The notes under the pieces: generated by a model | Seen by the model: only the letters and a program-made list of their open reading frames with translations | The model's database searches: none | Told to the model about the DNA's origin: nothing | NCBI RefSeq assembly: GCF_014836765.1 | Contig: NZ_JACSQG010000006.1 | Location: 1-64,000 of the forward strand | Reading direction: 5' to 3' | DNA from: Serpens gallinarum | GTDB lineage: Bacteria > Pseudomonadota > Gammaproteobacteria > Pseudomonadales > Pseudomonadaceae | Length of the DNA: 64,000 nucleotides | Position numbers and translations under genes: made by a program | Shown: one piece after another, positions 1 through 9,103 of the stretch | Numbering within the stretch: position 1 is the stretch's first letter | Layout: each line of letters begins with the position of its first letter

Positions 1-113
1 AGGCTCCAGAGGGAATCGGGAGCTCAGCATCGGGACTTTTTCAGTCCTTTTGAATGTGTGCTTTATGGAGCGGTTACGTTTAAAATGCCTGCAGACCTAG
101 GAGAAAGAACGAG

Positions 114-142
114 AAAGCGCACGCCAGGAGCGTGCGCTTTTT
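114..142. terminator. Rho-independent terminator-like hairpin
   Basis: A perfect 10-bp stem (AAAGCGCACG / CGTGCGCTTT) with a 7-nt loop is followed by T residues on the plus strand, and its A-rich left arm gives TTT on the minus strand. It sits 15 bp beyond the stop of the minus-strand OmpA-like gene, so it can serve that gene and any plus-strand gene ending before the window. Confidence 0.75.
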
Positions 143-156
143 GTCTGGCGCCTTAT

Positions 157-741
157 TTAGTTGGCAGCAAGCTTAGTCGCCGCTTGCTTGGCATACTCGG
201 CGCTGACGGTACTCAGGGCAGCCTGCTGGGTGACCAGAATCAGCACGCGGCGATTCTGCGCCCGGCCGGCTTCGCTGCCATTACTGGCCAGCGGCATGGC
301 GGCGCCCATGCCTTGAGTTTGCAGACGGTCATGCTTCAGGCCACTGAGACGGAAGATCGAACCCACTGCGCGGGCACGTCCCTGGCTCTGCTTGATGGCG
401 GCTTCCTGGCTGAGACTGTTGTCGCCGTGACCGACGATCAGCACGCCGGCCGAGGTGTCTTTCTCCACCAGCTTGGCGACTTTGGTGATCGGTGCTAGGG
501 AGGAAGGTAGGAGCATTTCAGGACGCTTCGGATTGAACGAGCTGTCCACCGGAGCGGTCACCACGACGGCATTGTCGGTGCGGTCAACTTCGAAGGTGCT
601 GCCTGCCAACGCGTCACGCAGGTTGGCCTCATAGCCATCCAGCCAGGTTTTGGAAATTTGCGGAGCCTGCTGGGTGCCCGTGCTGCTGCAGCCGACCACG
701 GCCAGGCAAAACATCAGAATCGAAGAGTGGAAAAGTTTCAT
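157..741 (-). CDS. OmpA-family lipoprotein
   Basis: A 194-residue protein with a lipoprotein signal: MKLFHSSILMFCLAVVGC ends in a lipobox, so the mature protein should start at Cys18 and be lipid-anchored. The C-terminal half (roughly residues 75-175) reads as an OmpA/MotB peptidoglycan-binding domain: a GHGDNSLS segment followed by a repeated-Arg segment ending NRRVLI, which matches the family's NxxLSxxRA...NRRVEI pattern. Inferred role is tethering the outer membrane to peptidoglycan, as for Pal- and YiaD-like proteins. It is a single gene ending at a hairpin and is not next to tol genes, so it is unlikely to be Pal itself. Confidence 0.8.
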   Translation of the reverse strand: MKLFHSSILMFCLAVVGCSSTGTQQAPQISKTWLDGYEANLRDALAGSTFEVDRTDNAVVVTAPVDSSFNPKRPEMLLPSSLAPITKVAKLVEKDTSAGVLIVGHGDNSLSQEAAIKQSQGRARAVGSIFRLSGLKHDRLQTQGMGAAMPLASNGSEAGRAQNRRVLILVTQQAALSTVSAEYAKQAATKLAAN

Positions 742-977
742 ATTCAGCTCGCCAAAAAAGGGTCAAGAAATTGACTGAAAGTCGGTTCAGGTTGCAGGTG
801 GCATTTTGACACTATCCATTCGTTTCGCAAGGAATCATGGACATCGTCTGACGGACGGCATTCCGCCGGACCCTGCACGACACGCGTTAACGTGCCGGTA
901 AAAACATCATTCCGCTCTAGAACGGGCATTACGCTTTACCTGTCCTGTATCGGCCAGCAGCCGGTTTTCAAAAGACC

Positions 978-2123
978 TCAAAGGCAGGATCCGACGACCT
1001 GCGCTAATCCCTGCGCACGGGGGTCCATCAAGACATAAGGTCCCAGTGTGTTGGTCACAAAACCGAAGCCGAGTTCCCGCTCCGGGTCGGCAAAGCCGAT
1101 CGAACCGCCCGCCCCCGGATGCCCGAATGCCTTTTCTCCCAGCCCATAGGTGGCATTGGCCACCCCCGGTTGGTCGAGCATGCAACCCAATCCGAAGCGC
1201 GTACTGGTCAACAAGGTGCGGTCTTCGCCGCGACAATGTTCGCGGGTCAGTTCGGCCAGCAAGTCTGGCTCCAGCAGTCGTCCATCGAGCAGGCCCGAAT
1301 AAAAACCGGCTAGCGAACGGGCCGTGCCGTGGCCATTGGCCGCTGGCTGTTGCATCCGTCGCCATTCCGGCTTGTTGGTGCTGGTCATCACCGAGGGAGG
1401 ATTGGTGAACGCGCGGGTGCTCAGGGCATTCGGTTCGCTCATCATGCAACGCAGCAAACGCTGCGCTGCCGCATCGCCCATGCTGCCCTTGCCTCGGGCA
1501 ATGTGCGCGACCCGGTGGAATTCCTCGTCAGCCAGGCCGACATGGAAATCCAGCCCGAGGGGCCGTGCAGTCCGCGCCACGATGGACTCTCCTGCCCCCC
1601 GTCCATCGACGCGGCGCAGCAGCTCGCCCACCAGCCAGCCGTACGTGATAGGTGCATAGCCATGCCCCTGCCCTGGCGTCCACCAAGGCTCTTCAGCAGC
1701 CAAAGCGGCCGTCATGGCCTGCCAGTCGTACAGCGCCTCGCCAGGTAGACTGGCGTGGATCGCCGGCAACCCGGCCTGGTGGCTGAGCAACTGACGCAGG
1801 GTGATGCGCTCTTTCCCTGCTGCGGCAAACTCGGGCCAATAGCGTGCCACTGGCACGTCCAGGTTGAGCTTGCCCTCTCCCACCAACTGCAATGCAGTGA
1901 CGGCCGTGAACGTCTTGGTACAGGAAAACAGATTCGCCAGCGTGTCGCTGTGCCAAGGCTCGTTGCCATCCTTGTCGGCATGGCCCGCCCATAAGTCCAC
2001 AACGGTTTCTCCGGCGACCTGCACACAGAGCGCGGCCCCGCGTTCCTGCGGGTTGTTGAACAGGTCGGCAAAAGCCTCCCGGACTGCCTCGAATTGCAGG
2101 TCGAAATAGCCGTTGATGTGCAC
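978..2123 (-). CDS. Serine hydrolase of the beta-lactamase/EstB family
   Basis: The 381-residue reading uses a GTG start at 2123 because AGGAG lies 7-8 nt upstream; the open frame continues further upstream but without family-like sequence. The nucleophile motif SCTK (SxxK) is visible near residue 87, the second-motif Tyr lies in YAPITYGWL, and the C-terminal HPGAGGS resembles the KTG-type box. These are the marks of class C beta-lactamase-fold esterases and carboxypeptidase-like enzymes (EstB, LACTB). There is no signal peptide, so a cytoplasmic esterase or amidase is likelier than an antibiotic-hydrolysing enzyme. Substrate unknown. Confidence 0.85.
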   Translation of the reverse strand: MHINGYFDLQFEAVREAFADLFNNPQERGAALCVQVAGETVVDLWAGHADKDGNEPWHSDTLANLFSCTKTFTAVTALQLVGEGKLNLDVPVARYWPEFAAAGKERITLRQLLSHQAGLPAIHASLPGEALYDWQAMTAALAAEEPWWTPGQGHGYAPITYGWLVGELLRRVDGRGAGESIVARTARPLGLDFHVGLADEEFHRVAHIARGKGSMGDAAAQRLLRCMMSEPNALSTRAFTNPPSVMTSTNKPEWRRMQQPAANGHGTARSLAGFYSGLLDGRLLEPDLLAELTREHCRGEDRTLLTSTRFGLGCMLDQPGVANATYGLGEKAFGHPGAGGSIGFADPERELGFGFVTNTLGPYVLMDPRAQGLAQVVGSCL

Positions 2124-2270
2124 AGAGGCTCCTAGTAACAGTTTTGGATCAGCGCGTATTGTTCCAGCCCAGCGACCAAGTGAAAACCGCACAAGCCCCA
2201 TTGCGCGTGGGAAGGATGTCCCATTTATCGGACTACGGCTTACATAGTCAGAGCAGGCTGACCGCAATAA

Positions 2271-2300
2271 AGCCGCTGACCGAGATGTCGGCCAGCGGCT
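2271..2300 (-). terminator. Terminator of the chemoreceptor gene
   Basis: The arms AGCCGCTG and CAGCGGCT enclose a further short stem. On the minus strand the hairpin is followed by TTTATT, and it starts 13 bp beyond the chemoreceptor stop codon. Confidence 0.65.
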
Positions 2301-2312
2301 GCTACGCATGAA

Positions 2313-4277
2313 TCAGGTACGGAACTGTCCGACCAGCTCTTTCAGTTCCAGCCCCAGTCGCGCCAGCTCAGCACTGGCCGCCACGGTCTGCGCACTGGCC
2401 GTGGCCGTCTGCTCGCCGATATCACGCACCCGGGTCACGTTCTGGCTAATGGTTTCGGCCACTGCGCTTTGCTCTTCGGCAGCTGCGGCGATCTGCTGGT
2501 TCATCTGCTCGATGGTGGAGACCGACTGAGTGATGCGCTGCAACGCGCTGCCAGCCTCGCTGGCCAGCTCCACCGTGCGCTGGGTCAGCGCACGGCTGCT
2601 GTTCATCTGTTCCACGGAGCGCTGGGCCATGCCCTGCAGACTGCCGATCAACACCTCGATCTCCTCGGTGGAGTCATGGGTGCGCAAGGCCAGCGCCCGT
2701 ACTTCATCGGCAACGACCGCAAAACCACGCCCTTGCTCACCCGCTCGGGCCGCCTCGATGGCCGCGTTGAGGGCGAGCAGGTTGGTCTGCTCGGCGACGA
2801 GCCGGATCACTTCGAGCACGCTGCCGATGCGCGCGCTTTCCTCATTCAGTGCCTGGATCGACTGAGCGGTTTCTTCCACTTCACTGGCCAGGCTTCCGAT
2901 CTGCCCCACGGCCAGCTGTACCACCTTATTACCCTGGCTGGCCTCGTCATCGGCCTGTCGAGCGGCCTGCGAAGCCTGGGCAGCGTTGCGTGCCACTTCC
3001 TGCACCGTCGCCGCCATCTGGTTGGTGGCGGTTGCCGCTTGCTCGGTTTCGATTTTCTGGATTTCCATGCCACTGCTGGTTTGCGAGGTAATCGCCGCCA
3101 ATTGGTCGGCCGCGCTGGCAATCTGACTGACCCCACCGCCAATTCGGCCTACCAGCTGGCGCAAGCTGTCGATCATGCTTTGCATGGCGTTCTGCAATTG
3201 GCCAAGCTCATCGCTACGGTTACTCGGTCCATGCCCGCTATCACGTAGATCGCCCGCGGCGACCCGCTGGGCAATGGCCACGGTTTGGCGCAGCGGCCCC
3301 ACGATGGATTGCCCGATCAGCAGCGAAGCCGCGACACCGAGAGCGATGGCAATCACAGCGAAGACGCCCAGCAGCAGCTCGCTTCGGCTTGTCTGCGCTG
3401 TCATGGCGTTCTGAGCTCTTTCGACCGACTGATCGACTATCTGTTCTGCCTGGCCGGCCAGATCAACCATCAGAGCATCGCTTTCTTCACGCATCGTGCG
3501 TGCGCGCTGGAACTGCAGGAATGCCTCGCGATAGTTATCCAGGGCAGCCAGACTTTCCTGAAGCGAGGCCTTCTGCTCATCCTCAAGCCACTGCATCAGA
3601 TTGTTGGCGATGCGACGCTGCTCATCATAGAGGTCATTCCACTCCTGCCGAGCCTCGGCATCATTGAGTTGAGTGAAACGATTCTCCACCAGGCGCAAGT
3701 CCAGCATTCGTTTGCTGAGCCCTGAAGCGGTCTCGGCCAAGGTAAGCGGGTCGCTACCTTTCAGGCGATCCCCTCGCAAACGCAGCTCGCGAACGGCGTC
3801 ATACATGTGCAGTTCGATCATTTCGAACGCTTCACGCGCCAGGAGCGCCGCTTCGTCCATGTGTTCGCGCTGAGCGTCCGCGTTGCGCAGGTGTCCCACG
3901 GTCGACTCGAACTGCTCGCCATACGCCTGCGCCCCTGAGCGAACCTGTCCAATGCGCTCGAGCGCGGCGGGATCGGCGAGCATTTGCGTCAACGTATCAG
4001 CCCGCTCGATGAGCTGTCTCAGTTGTTCATGCACGCCACGAGCGACCTCCGGATCACGGTTCAGGGCAAATTCGCGCTGTAAGCCGCGCGCCTGCAGAAC
4101 ATGCTCCTGGATCCCGGACATGAGGTTCATCTGTTGGGCGCGCGCATAAAGGCTCTGCACGGCATAGAAACCGGTACCTGCCATCACCACCGTGAGCAGC
4201 AGTACCAGTCCGAAGCCCAACAACAGCTTGCGGCCGACTCGTTGATTTTGAACCAACGCCAACATGCCCTTGAACAT
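2313..4277 (-). CDS. Methyl-accepting chemotaxis protein, probable HBM-type sensor
   Basis: A 654-residue transmembrane chemoreceptor. The ATG at 4277 is chosen because GAGAGA precedes it at good spacing and the first membrane helix follows directly (about residues 17-38). A helical periplasmic sensor of about 260 residues is followed by a second membrane helix (about 303-325), a HAMP linker ([20 protein letters not shown]) and the cytoplasmic signalling hairpin, whose tip includes [19 protein letters not shown] near residue 493. The size and helical character of the sensor suggest a helical bimodular (McpS-like) domain, which binds organic acids in characterised Pseudomonas receptors; that assignment is inferred. 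No CheR-binding pentapeptide is seen at the C-terminus. Confidence 0.92.
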   Translation of the reverse strand: MFKGMLALVQNQRVGRKLLLGFGLVLLLTVVMAGTGFYAVQSLYARAQQMNLMSGIQEHVLQARGLQREFALNRDPEVARGVHEQLRQLIERADTLTQMLADPAALERIGQVRSGAQAYGEQFESTVGHLRNADAQREHMDEAALLAREAFEMIELHMYDAVRELRLRGDRLKGSDPLTLAETASGLSKRMLDLRLVENRFTQLNDAEARQEWNDLYDEQRRIANNLMQWLEDEQKASLQESLAALDNYREAFLQFQRARTMREESDALMVDLAGQAEQIVDQSVERAQNAMTAQTSRSELLLGVFAVIAIALGVAASLLIGQSIVGPLRQTVAIAQRVAAGDLRDSGHGPSNRSDELGQLQNAMQSMIDSLRQLVGRIGGGVSQIASAADQLAAITSQTSSGMEIQKIETEQAATATNQMAATVQEVARNAAQASQAARQADDEASQGNKVVQLAVGQIGSLASEVEETAQSIQALNEESARIGSVLEVIRLVAEQTNLLALNAAIEAARAGEQGRGFAVVADEVRALALRTHDSTEEIEVLIGSLQGMAQRSVEQMNSSRALTQRTVELASEAGSALQRITQSVSTIEQMNQQIAAAAEEQSAVAETISQNVTRVRDIGEQTATASAQTVAASAELARLGLELKELVGQFRT

Positions 4278-4534
4278 AAAATCTCTCTCGTTTGAACGTT
4301 CCTTTAGTCGCAATATGCACGCTAGGATACCGACGCCCAGATTTCGACTTTACGTAAGATCTTTCGTCCAAATGTTCGACAACTTTAGGGAAATGGCGAA
4401 ATAGATTCCTAGCAGGGCACTCGGACATTCGCGTCAGCCGGTCTCCCGCACAGTTGATCGAGGCATGAAGCTAGTGTCTTTAGAAGCGCTGACAAGGGCG
4501 GCAACGGGCAGCACAGCAACTGCCCGAACGCGAT

Positions 4535-5962
4535 TCAGCCCAGCGGTGCTTCGTTGGGCTGTGGGCCGGCCGTGGTATTGCCACCACGCAGGTGCATGCG
4601 CACACGGTAAATGCCCCACATCAGCGCCAGCCAGAAGGGAATCATGAACACCGACACACGAATCCCCGGAATCATCAGCAAAATGCCCAGGATGAACACC
4701 ACGAAGGCCAGGCACAGGTAGTTGCTGAACGGCGACCACAACGCCTTGAAGCGAGTGACCACGCCCTGTTGGCTCATGGCCTTGCGAAACTTAAGGTGCG
4801 CCAGGCTGATCATCGCCCAGTTGATCACCAGGGCGGCAACCACCAGGGACATAAGCATCTCCAGGGCATTTTGCGGCACCACGTAATTGACCACCACGCA
4901 GAGCATGGTCATCAGCGCCGACACGCCAATGGCCAGCACCGGCACGCCGCGACGGTTGACCTTCATCAGCGCCTTGGGCGCATCGCCCTGCTCGGCCAGG
5001 CCGTACAGCATGCGGCTGTTGCAGTACACCCCGCTGTTATAGACCGACAGCGCAGCGGTAAGCACCACGAAGTTGAGAATATGAGCGGCCGTGTCGCTGC
5101 CGATCAGCGAGAAGATCTGTACGAACGGACTGGCACTGTAGGGATCGCCGGCATGATTGAGGTTTTCCACCAGGCTGTCCCATGGGTACAGCGCCAGCAG
5201 CACCGTCAACGCGCCGATATAAAAAATCAGGATGCGATAGACCACCTGGTTGATGGCCTTGGGAATCACCTTCTGCGGCTCGCTGGCTTCGGCGGCAGTG
5301 ATACCCACCAGTTCCAGACCACCGAACGAGAACATGATAATCGCTAGCACCATCACCAGACCTTCCAGGCCATTGGGGAAAAAGCCGCCACGGCTCCACA
5401 GATTGGTGATGCTCGCCTGCTCCCCCCCCAGGCCGGTTACCAGCAGATACAGCCCGAGGGCAATCATGCCCAGAATGGCCACGACCTTGATGATCGCAAA
5501 CCAGAACTCGGTCTCGCCGAAGGCCTTCACGTTGCTCAGGTTGATCAGATTGATCAATACGAAGAAGGCCGCCGCCGTGACCCAGGTGGGTATTTCCGGC
5601 CACCAGAACTGCACGTACTTGCCCACCGCCGTCAGCTCAGCCATGCCCACCAGGACATACAGCACCCAGTAGTTCCAGCCGGCCAGGAAACCCTGGTAGC
5701 CGCCCCAGTATTTGTGGGCGAAATGGCTGAACGACCCAGCCACCGGTTCCTGGACAATCATCTCGCCCAGTTGACGCATGATCAGAAAGGCAATGAAGCC
5801 ACCAATGGCATAACCGAGGATCATTGACGGGCCGGCGCTTTTCATCACCCCGGCCGAACCGAGGAACAACCCGGTGCCGATGGCGCCCCCCAACGCGATC
5901 AACTGGATATGGCGATTCTTCAGGCCCCGCTTGAGCGGGCCGGTGTGCAGAACTTCACTCAT
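4535..5962 (-). CDS. aroP: Aromatic amino acid permease, AroP-type APC transporter
   Basis: A 475-residue protein with about 12 hydrophobic helices. The N-terminal GGAIGTGLFLGSAGVM segment is typical of the amino acid transporter (AAT) family of APC permeases, which includes AroP, PheP and ProY. Specificity is inferred from context: the gene is the last of five minus-strand genes (hpd, hmgA, fahA, maiA, then this one), 45 bp after maiA, so import of tyrosine or phenylalanine is the natural fit. ProY- or GABA-like specificity cannot be excluded from sequence alone. Confidence 0.82.
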   Translation of the reverse strand: MSEVLHTGPLKRGLKNRHIQLIALGGAIGTGLFLGSAGVMKSAGPSMILGYAIGGFIAFLIMRQLGEMIVQEPVAGSFSHFAHKYWGGYQGFLAGWNYWVLYVLVGMAELTAVGKYVQFWWPEIPTWVTAAAFFVLINLINLSNVKAFGETEFWFAIIKVVAILGMIALGLYLLVTGLGGEQASITNLWSRGGFFPNGLEGLVMVLAIIMFSFGGLELVGITAAEASEPQKVIPKAINQVVYRILIFYIGALTVLLALYPWDSLVENLNHAGDPYSASPFVQIFSLIGSDTAAHILNFVVLTAALSVYNSGVYCNSRMLYGLAEQGDAPKALMKVNRRGVPVLAIGVSALMTMLCVVVNYVVPQNALEMLMSLVVAALVINWAMISLAHLKFRKAMSQQGVVTRFKALWSPFSNYLCLAFVVFILGILLMIPGIRVSVFMIPFWLALMWGIYRVRMHLRGGNTTAGPQPNEAPLG

Positions 5963-6007
5963 AAATTTCCTTGGAATATCTGGCCGCGCGCTGGGGAAAA
6001 TCCAGGC

Positions 6008-6652
6008 TTAGACCGGCGCGTCCGGCTGCTTTTCCGGAACCGCCTGACTGAAGGCATCGAGGGGTTCGCAGGCAGTCACCAGGGCGAGAATGCGTGGGTA
6101 GGCATGCAGCTCACAGGCAAAACGGCGGGCATTGTACACCTGTGGCACCAGGCAGGCTTCCAGATAGCCGGGCTTTGCGCCCAGCGACAGACCATCGGGC
6201 AGTTCGGCGAGGCCCTGCTCCACTGCCTCCAGGCCGGTCGCGACCCAGTGTCGCAGCCACATCAGACGTACGGCTTCATCCTGCCCCAACTGATGTTCCA
6301 GATACTGCAGCACGCGCAAATTGTTCAGCGGATGCAGATCGCAGGCGATATGCAACGCCAAGGCGCGAATGCGCGCCCGCGCAACGGGCTCGCTTGGCAG
6401 TAGCGCCGGCTGCGGGTGGGTTTCTTCCAGGTATTCAAGAATCGCCAGCGACTGGGCAATGCTGCGTTCGCCGTCGCGCAACAGCGGAACCAACTGTTGC
6501 GGATTCAGCGCCCGAAACGCCTCGCCGTGCTGCTCGCCACCGTCCTTGAGCAAGTGCACCGGCACCTGCCGATACGCCAGCCCTTTGAGATTCAAGGCGA
6601 TGCGCACTCGATAGGTGGCGCTGGAGCGCCAATAGGAATAGAGCGTCAGCAT
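6008..6652 (-). CDS. maiA: Maleylacetoacetate isomerase
   Basis: A 214-residue zeta-class glutathione S-transferase that isomerises maleylacetoacetate to fumarylacetoacetate with glutathione. The N-terminus MLTLYSYWRSSATYRVRIAL carries the zeta-class SSxxxR signature for glutathione binding. The ATG at 6652 follows GAGGGAGCC and fits the family N-terminus; an upstream in-frame extension lacks family similarity. It follows fahA by 28 bp and so is probably cotranscribed with the homogentisate pathway. Length is normal. Confidence 0.93.
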   Translation of the reverse strand: MLTLYSYWRSSATYRVRIALNLKGLAYRQVPVHLLKDGGEQHGEAFRALNPQQLVPLLRDGERSIAQSLAILEYLEETHPQPALLPSEPVARARIRALALHIACDLHPLNNLRVLQYLEHQLGQDEAVRLMWLRHWVATGLEAVEQGLAELPDGLSLGAKPGYLEACLVPQVYNARRFACELHAYPRILALVTACEPLDAFSQAVPEKQPDAPV

Positions 6653-6680
6653 GGCTCCCTCTCTTGTCGGCGGCGTGCGA

Positions 6681-7664
6681 TTACGGGGAATAGGGCTCCA
6701 CTGCCTGGTCGATCGCACCGAAAATCGACTGCCCTTCGGTATCGAACATCTCGATACGCACCCGGTCACCGAAATGCAGAAACGGGGTTTTGGGTGCTCC
6801 GCTCTCGATCATTTCCAACATGCGCCGCTCGGCAAGGCAGGACGAGCCGACGCTGCGGTCGTGGTTGGACACGGTCCCCGATCCGATAATGCTGCCAGCA
6901 CCCAGCGGGCGCGTTCTGGCGGCATGGGCCAGTAGCGTGGGAAAATCGAAGGTCATATCCACACCTGCATTCGGACGGCCGAGCAGTTCGCCGTTGATGC
7001 GTGATTCCAACGGCAGATGCACCTTGCCGTCCCGCCAGGCGGCGCCCAGTTCGTCCGGGGTGACCGCCACAGGGGAAAAACTCGACGAAGGCTTGCTATG
7101 AAAGAAGCCGAACCCCTTGGCCAGCTCGCCGGGAATCAGATTGCGCAGCGATACATCGTTGACCAGCATCAGCAACTGGATGTGCCCGGCGGCTTGCTGC
7201 CCGGCGATGCCCATTGGCACATCGTCGGTGATCACCGCGACTTCTGCCTCCAGGTCGATGCCCCATGCCTCATCGGCAAGACGGATCGGTGCATGAGGCG
7301 GCAGAAACGTATCGCTGCCGCCCTGATAAATAAGGGGGTCATGCCAGAAGGATTCCGGCAGCTCGGCGCCGCGCGCCTTGCGCACCAGCTCGACGTGATT
7401 GACGTAGGCACTGCCATCGGCCCAGTGGTACGCGCGCGGCAAGGGACTGTGGCAGGCGGCCTGATTGAAGGCGAAAGCGTCGGGCTCGTTTCCCTTATTG
7501 AGGCGCTGATAAACAGCGTCCAGCAGTGGCCGGGTCTTTGCCCAGTCGTCCAGCGCTGCCTGCAAGGTCGCCGCGATGTCCGTCACTTTAACCGCTCGGG
7601 ACAAATCACGGGACACCACCACCAGCACACCGTCACGGCCCTGATTGAGTGAAGCAAGTTTCAT
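6681..7664 (-). CDS. fahA: Fumarylacetoacetate hydrolase
   Basis: A 327-residue FAH-family enzyme that splits fumarylacetoacetate into fumarate and acetoacetate, the last step of tyrosine degradation. It begins MKLASLNQGRDGVLVVVS, the form seen in gammaproteobacterial fahA next to maiA, and carries acidic metal-binding stretches such as WGIDLEAEVAVITDDVP together with the C-terminal GSGTVSNHD segment. The start is supported by AAAGGAG 6 nt upstream. It lies between hmgA (separated by a repeat element) and maiA, which supports this role over the many other FAH-fold hydrolases. Confidence 0.92.
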   Translation of the reverse strand: MKLASLNQGRDGVLVVVSRDLSRAVKVTDIAATLQAALDDWAKTRPLLDAVYQRLNKGNEPDAFAFNQAACHSPLPRAYHWADGSAYVNHVELVRKARGAELPESFWHDPLIYQGGSDTFLPPHAPIRLADEAWGIDLEAEVAVITDDVPMGIAGQQAAGHIQLLMLVNDVSLRNLIPGELAKGFGFFHSKPSSSFSPVAVTPDELGAAWRDGKVHLPLESRINGELLGRPNAGVDMTFDFPTLLAHAARTRPLGAGSIIGSGTVSNHDRSVGSSCLAERRMLEMIESGAPKTPFLHFGDRVRIEMFDTEGQSIFGAIDQAVEPYSP

Positions 7665-7753
7665 TGAGGCTCCTTTTTCTGGACGCGTTACCTAGGCGCA
7701 AGCTTTCAATCCCTTCCAGAATCGCCAGCAAGCTGGCTTCAAGGCTCGAACCC

Positions 7754-7853
7754 GTAGGGCGGATGTCGATTTTCACACCCACAATGACTCTCTTCGGTGG
7801 GGCGCCACCCGGTGGATCGCCACCCGGTGGATCGAAAGCGTGATCCACCCTAC
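7754..7853. repeat. Dispersed GTAGGG...CCCTAC palindromic element, copy 1
   Basis: This copy starts GTAGGGCGGATGTCGATTTT and ends GATCCACCCTAC, so its outer arms are inverted repeats. The interior holds two head-to-tail CGCCACCCGGTGGAT units. Six more related copies or pairs occur in this window (near 33.3, 33.4, 35.2, 35.4, 54.7 and 63.9 kb), always between genes. Here it separates hmgA from fahA inside an otherwise continuous catabolic cluster. Confidence 0.85.
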
Positions 7854-7894
7854 GGGGTGACATCCGAGGCGAGCCCGCCAAACACGCGGCGATC

Positions 7895-9028
7895 CTAGGC
7901 GCCCGGGGATTTCCAAGAGTTCACATACTCCGCCACCTCCACGCTTGTGGCTGCCGCATCGATTTCCAGCGCATGGCGAGCGTCGATCATCACTGCCACT
8001 TCCTCGACAAAGCTCGCCGGGTTTTCCTGGCTCTTCTTCAATGCCTTGGGGTGTGGGCCGTGGGGGAAGCCGCAGGGATGCAGAGTAAGCATGCCGGCTT
8101 CGATATTGTCGCGGCTGAAGAAATTGCCGCGGTGATAGAACAGCACTTCGTCGAAGTCATCGTTATTGTGGAAGAACGGTACCTTGAGCACGTCCGGGTC
8201 AGACTCCACCGGGCGCGGCGTAAAGGTGCAGATCACAAAGCCATTGGCCACGAAAGTGGTGTGAGCCGATGGCGGCAAGTGGTAGCGATGGCTCATCACC
8301 GGACGAATATCGCGCCAGTTAAGGCGCACCACACAGTTGTCACCATGCCAGCCGACCACATCCAGCGGGTTATAGGGATAGGTGACGGTGCTGATCTGCC
8401 CGCGTCGCTTGATGCGAATCTGCCAGCGATTTTCGTCCTGCTGGGCCTTGAAGGTGTCGTTCAGGTGCGGACGGGCGAAAACGGCGGAATCGAAAATTGC
8501 ATGGGGGCCGAGCAAGCCTTTGTCCGGCAACTGATAGGCGCCGTCGGTGCTCTCGATCATCAGCATGAAGGTCGGCGAACTGGGCTCGATGCGCCAGGCC
8601 GTACCGCGCGGGATCAGCAGGTAATCGCCGTCACGGTAGGGCAAATGGCCGAAATCGCAGTAGAAATCGCCGGCCCCTTCATGGATAAACAACAGCTCAT
8701 CGCCATCACCGTTGCGCACCAAATGGCGCATGGCCGTAGCGGTTTTCCAGACCCGCACCTGCACATCGTTGTTGTGCAGCACCAGTGCCGCTTGCCAGGG
8801 GCAGCCCCCCTGCACATCGAGCTTTGCCAAATTGAACGCATGGGGCCGCAACGGGCCTTCCCAGTCCACCCAGCCGGTCGGCGGATGGCGATGATGCAAG
8901 TGACTGGCCGGCCCATAAAACCCTTCGCGGCCCATCTCCCGCTCGAACGTACCCGGCGGCATGTTGCAGTGCGCCTGCAACGAACATTCCCCTTCGCGGA
9001 TGGGGAAGCTGATCCATTTGCGGCTCAT
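7895..9028 (-). CDS. hmgA: Homogentisate 1,2-dioxygenase, short form
   Basis: A 377-residue cupin-fold iron dioxygenase that opens homogentisate to maleylacetoacetate. The ATG at 9028 is preceded by GAGGAG. The C-terminal core has FDEVLFYHRGNFF and LHPCGFPHGPHP, containing the His and Glu residues expected for the Fe(II) site. The family member in P. aeruginosa and in human is about 430-445 residues; this one resembles the shorter form found next to hpd, fahA and maiA in several marine gammaproteobacteria. Its position between hpd and fahA fits the reaction order exactly. Confidence 0.9.
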   Translation of the reverse strand: MSRKWISFPIREGECSLQAHCNMPPGTFEREMGREGFYGPASHLHHRHPPTGWVDWEGPLRPHAFNLAKLDVQGGCPWQAALVLHNNDVQVRVWKTATAMRHLVRNGDGDELLFIHEGAGDFYCDFGHLPYRDGDYLLIPRGTAWRIEPSSPTFMLMIESTDGAYQLPDKGLLGPHAIFDSAVFARPHLNDTFKAQQDENRWQIRIKRRGQISTVTYPYNPLDVVGWHGDNCVVRLNWRDIRPVMSHRYHLPPSAHTTFVANGFVICTFTPRPVESDPDVLKVPFFHNNDDFDEVLFYHRGNFFSRDNIEAGMLTLHPCGFPHGPHPKALKKSQENPASFVEEVAVMIDARHALEIDAAATSVEVAEYVNSWKSPGA

Positions 9029-9103
9029 GACAAGGCTCCTCACAGGTGGGCGTCGACCCACCGAAATGGTCACGTGACTGGCGAACTCAAGCCCGTTCCG
9101 GGT

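Noticed and set aside
58-498. Plus-strand open frame of 146 codons
   Set aside because: It is antisense to the OmpA-like lipoprotein gene, which has a signal peptide and family motifs.
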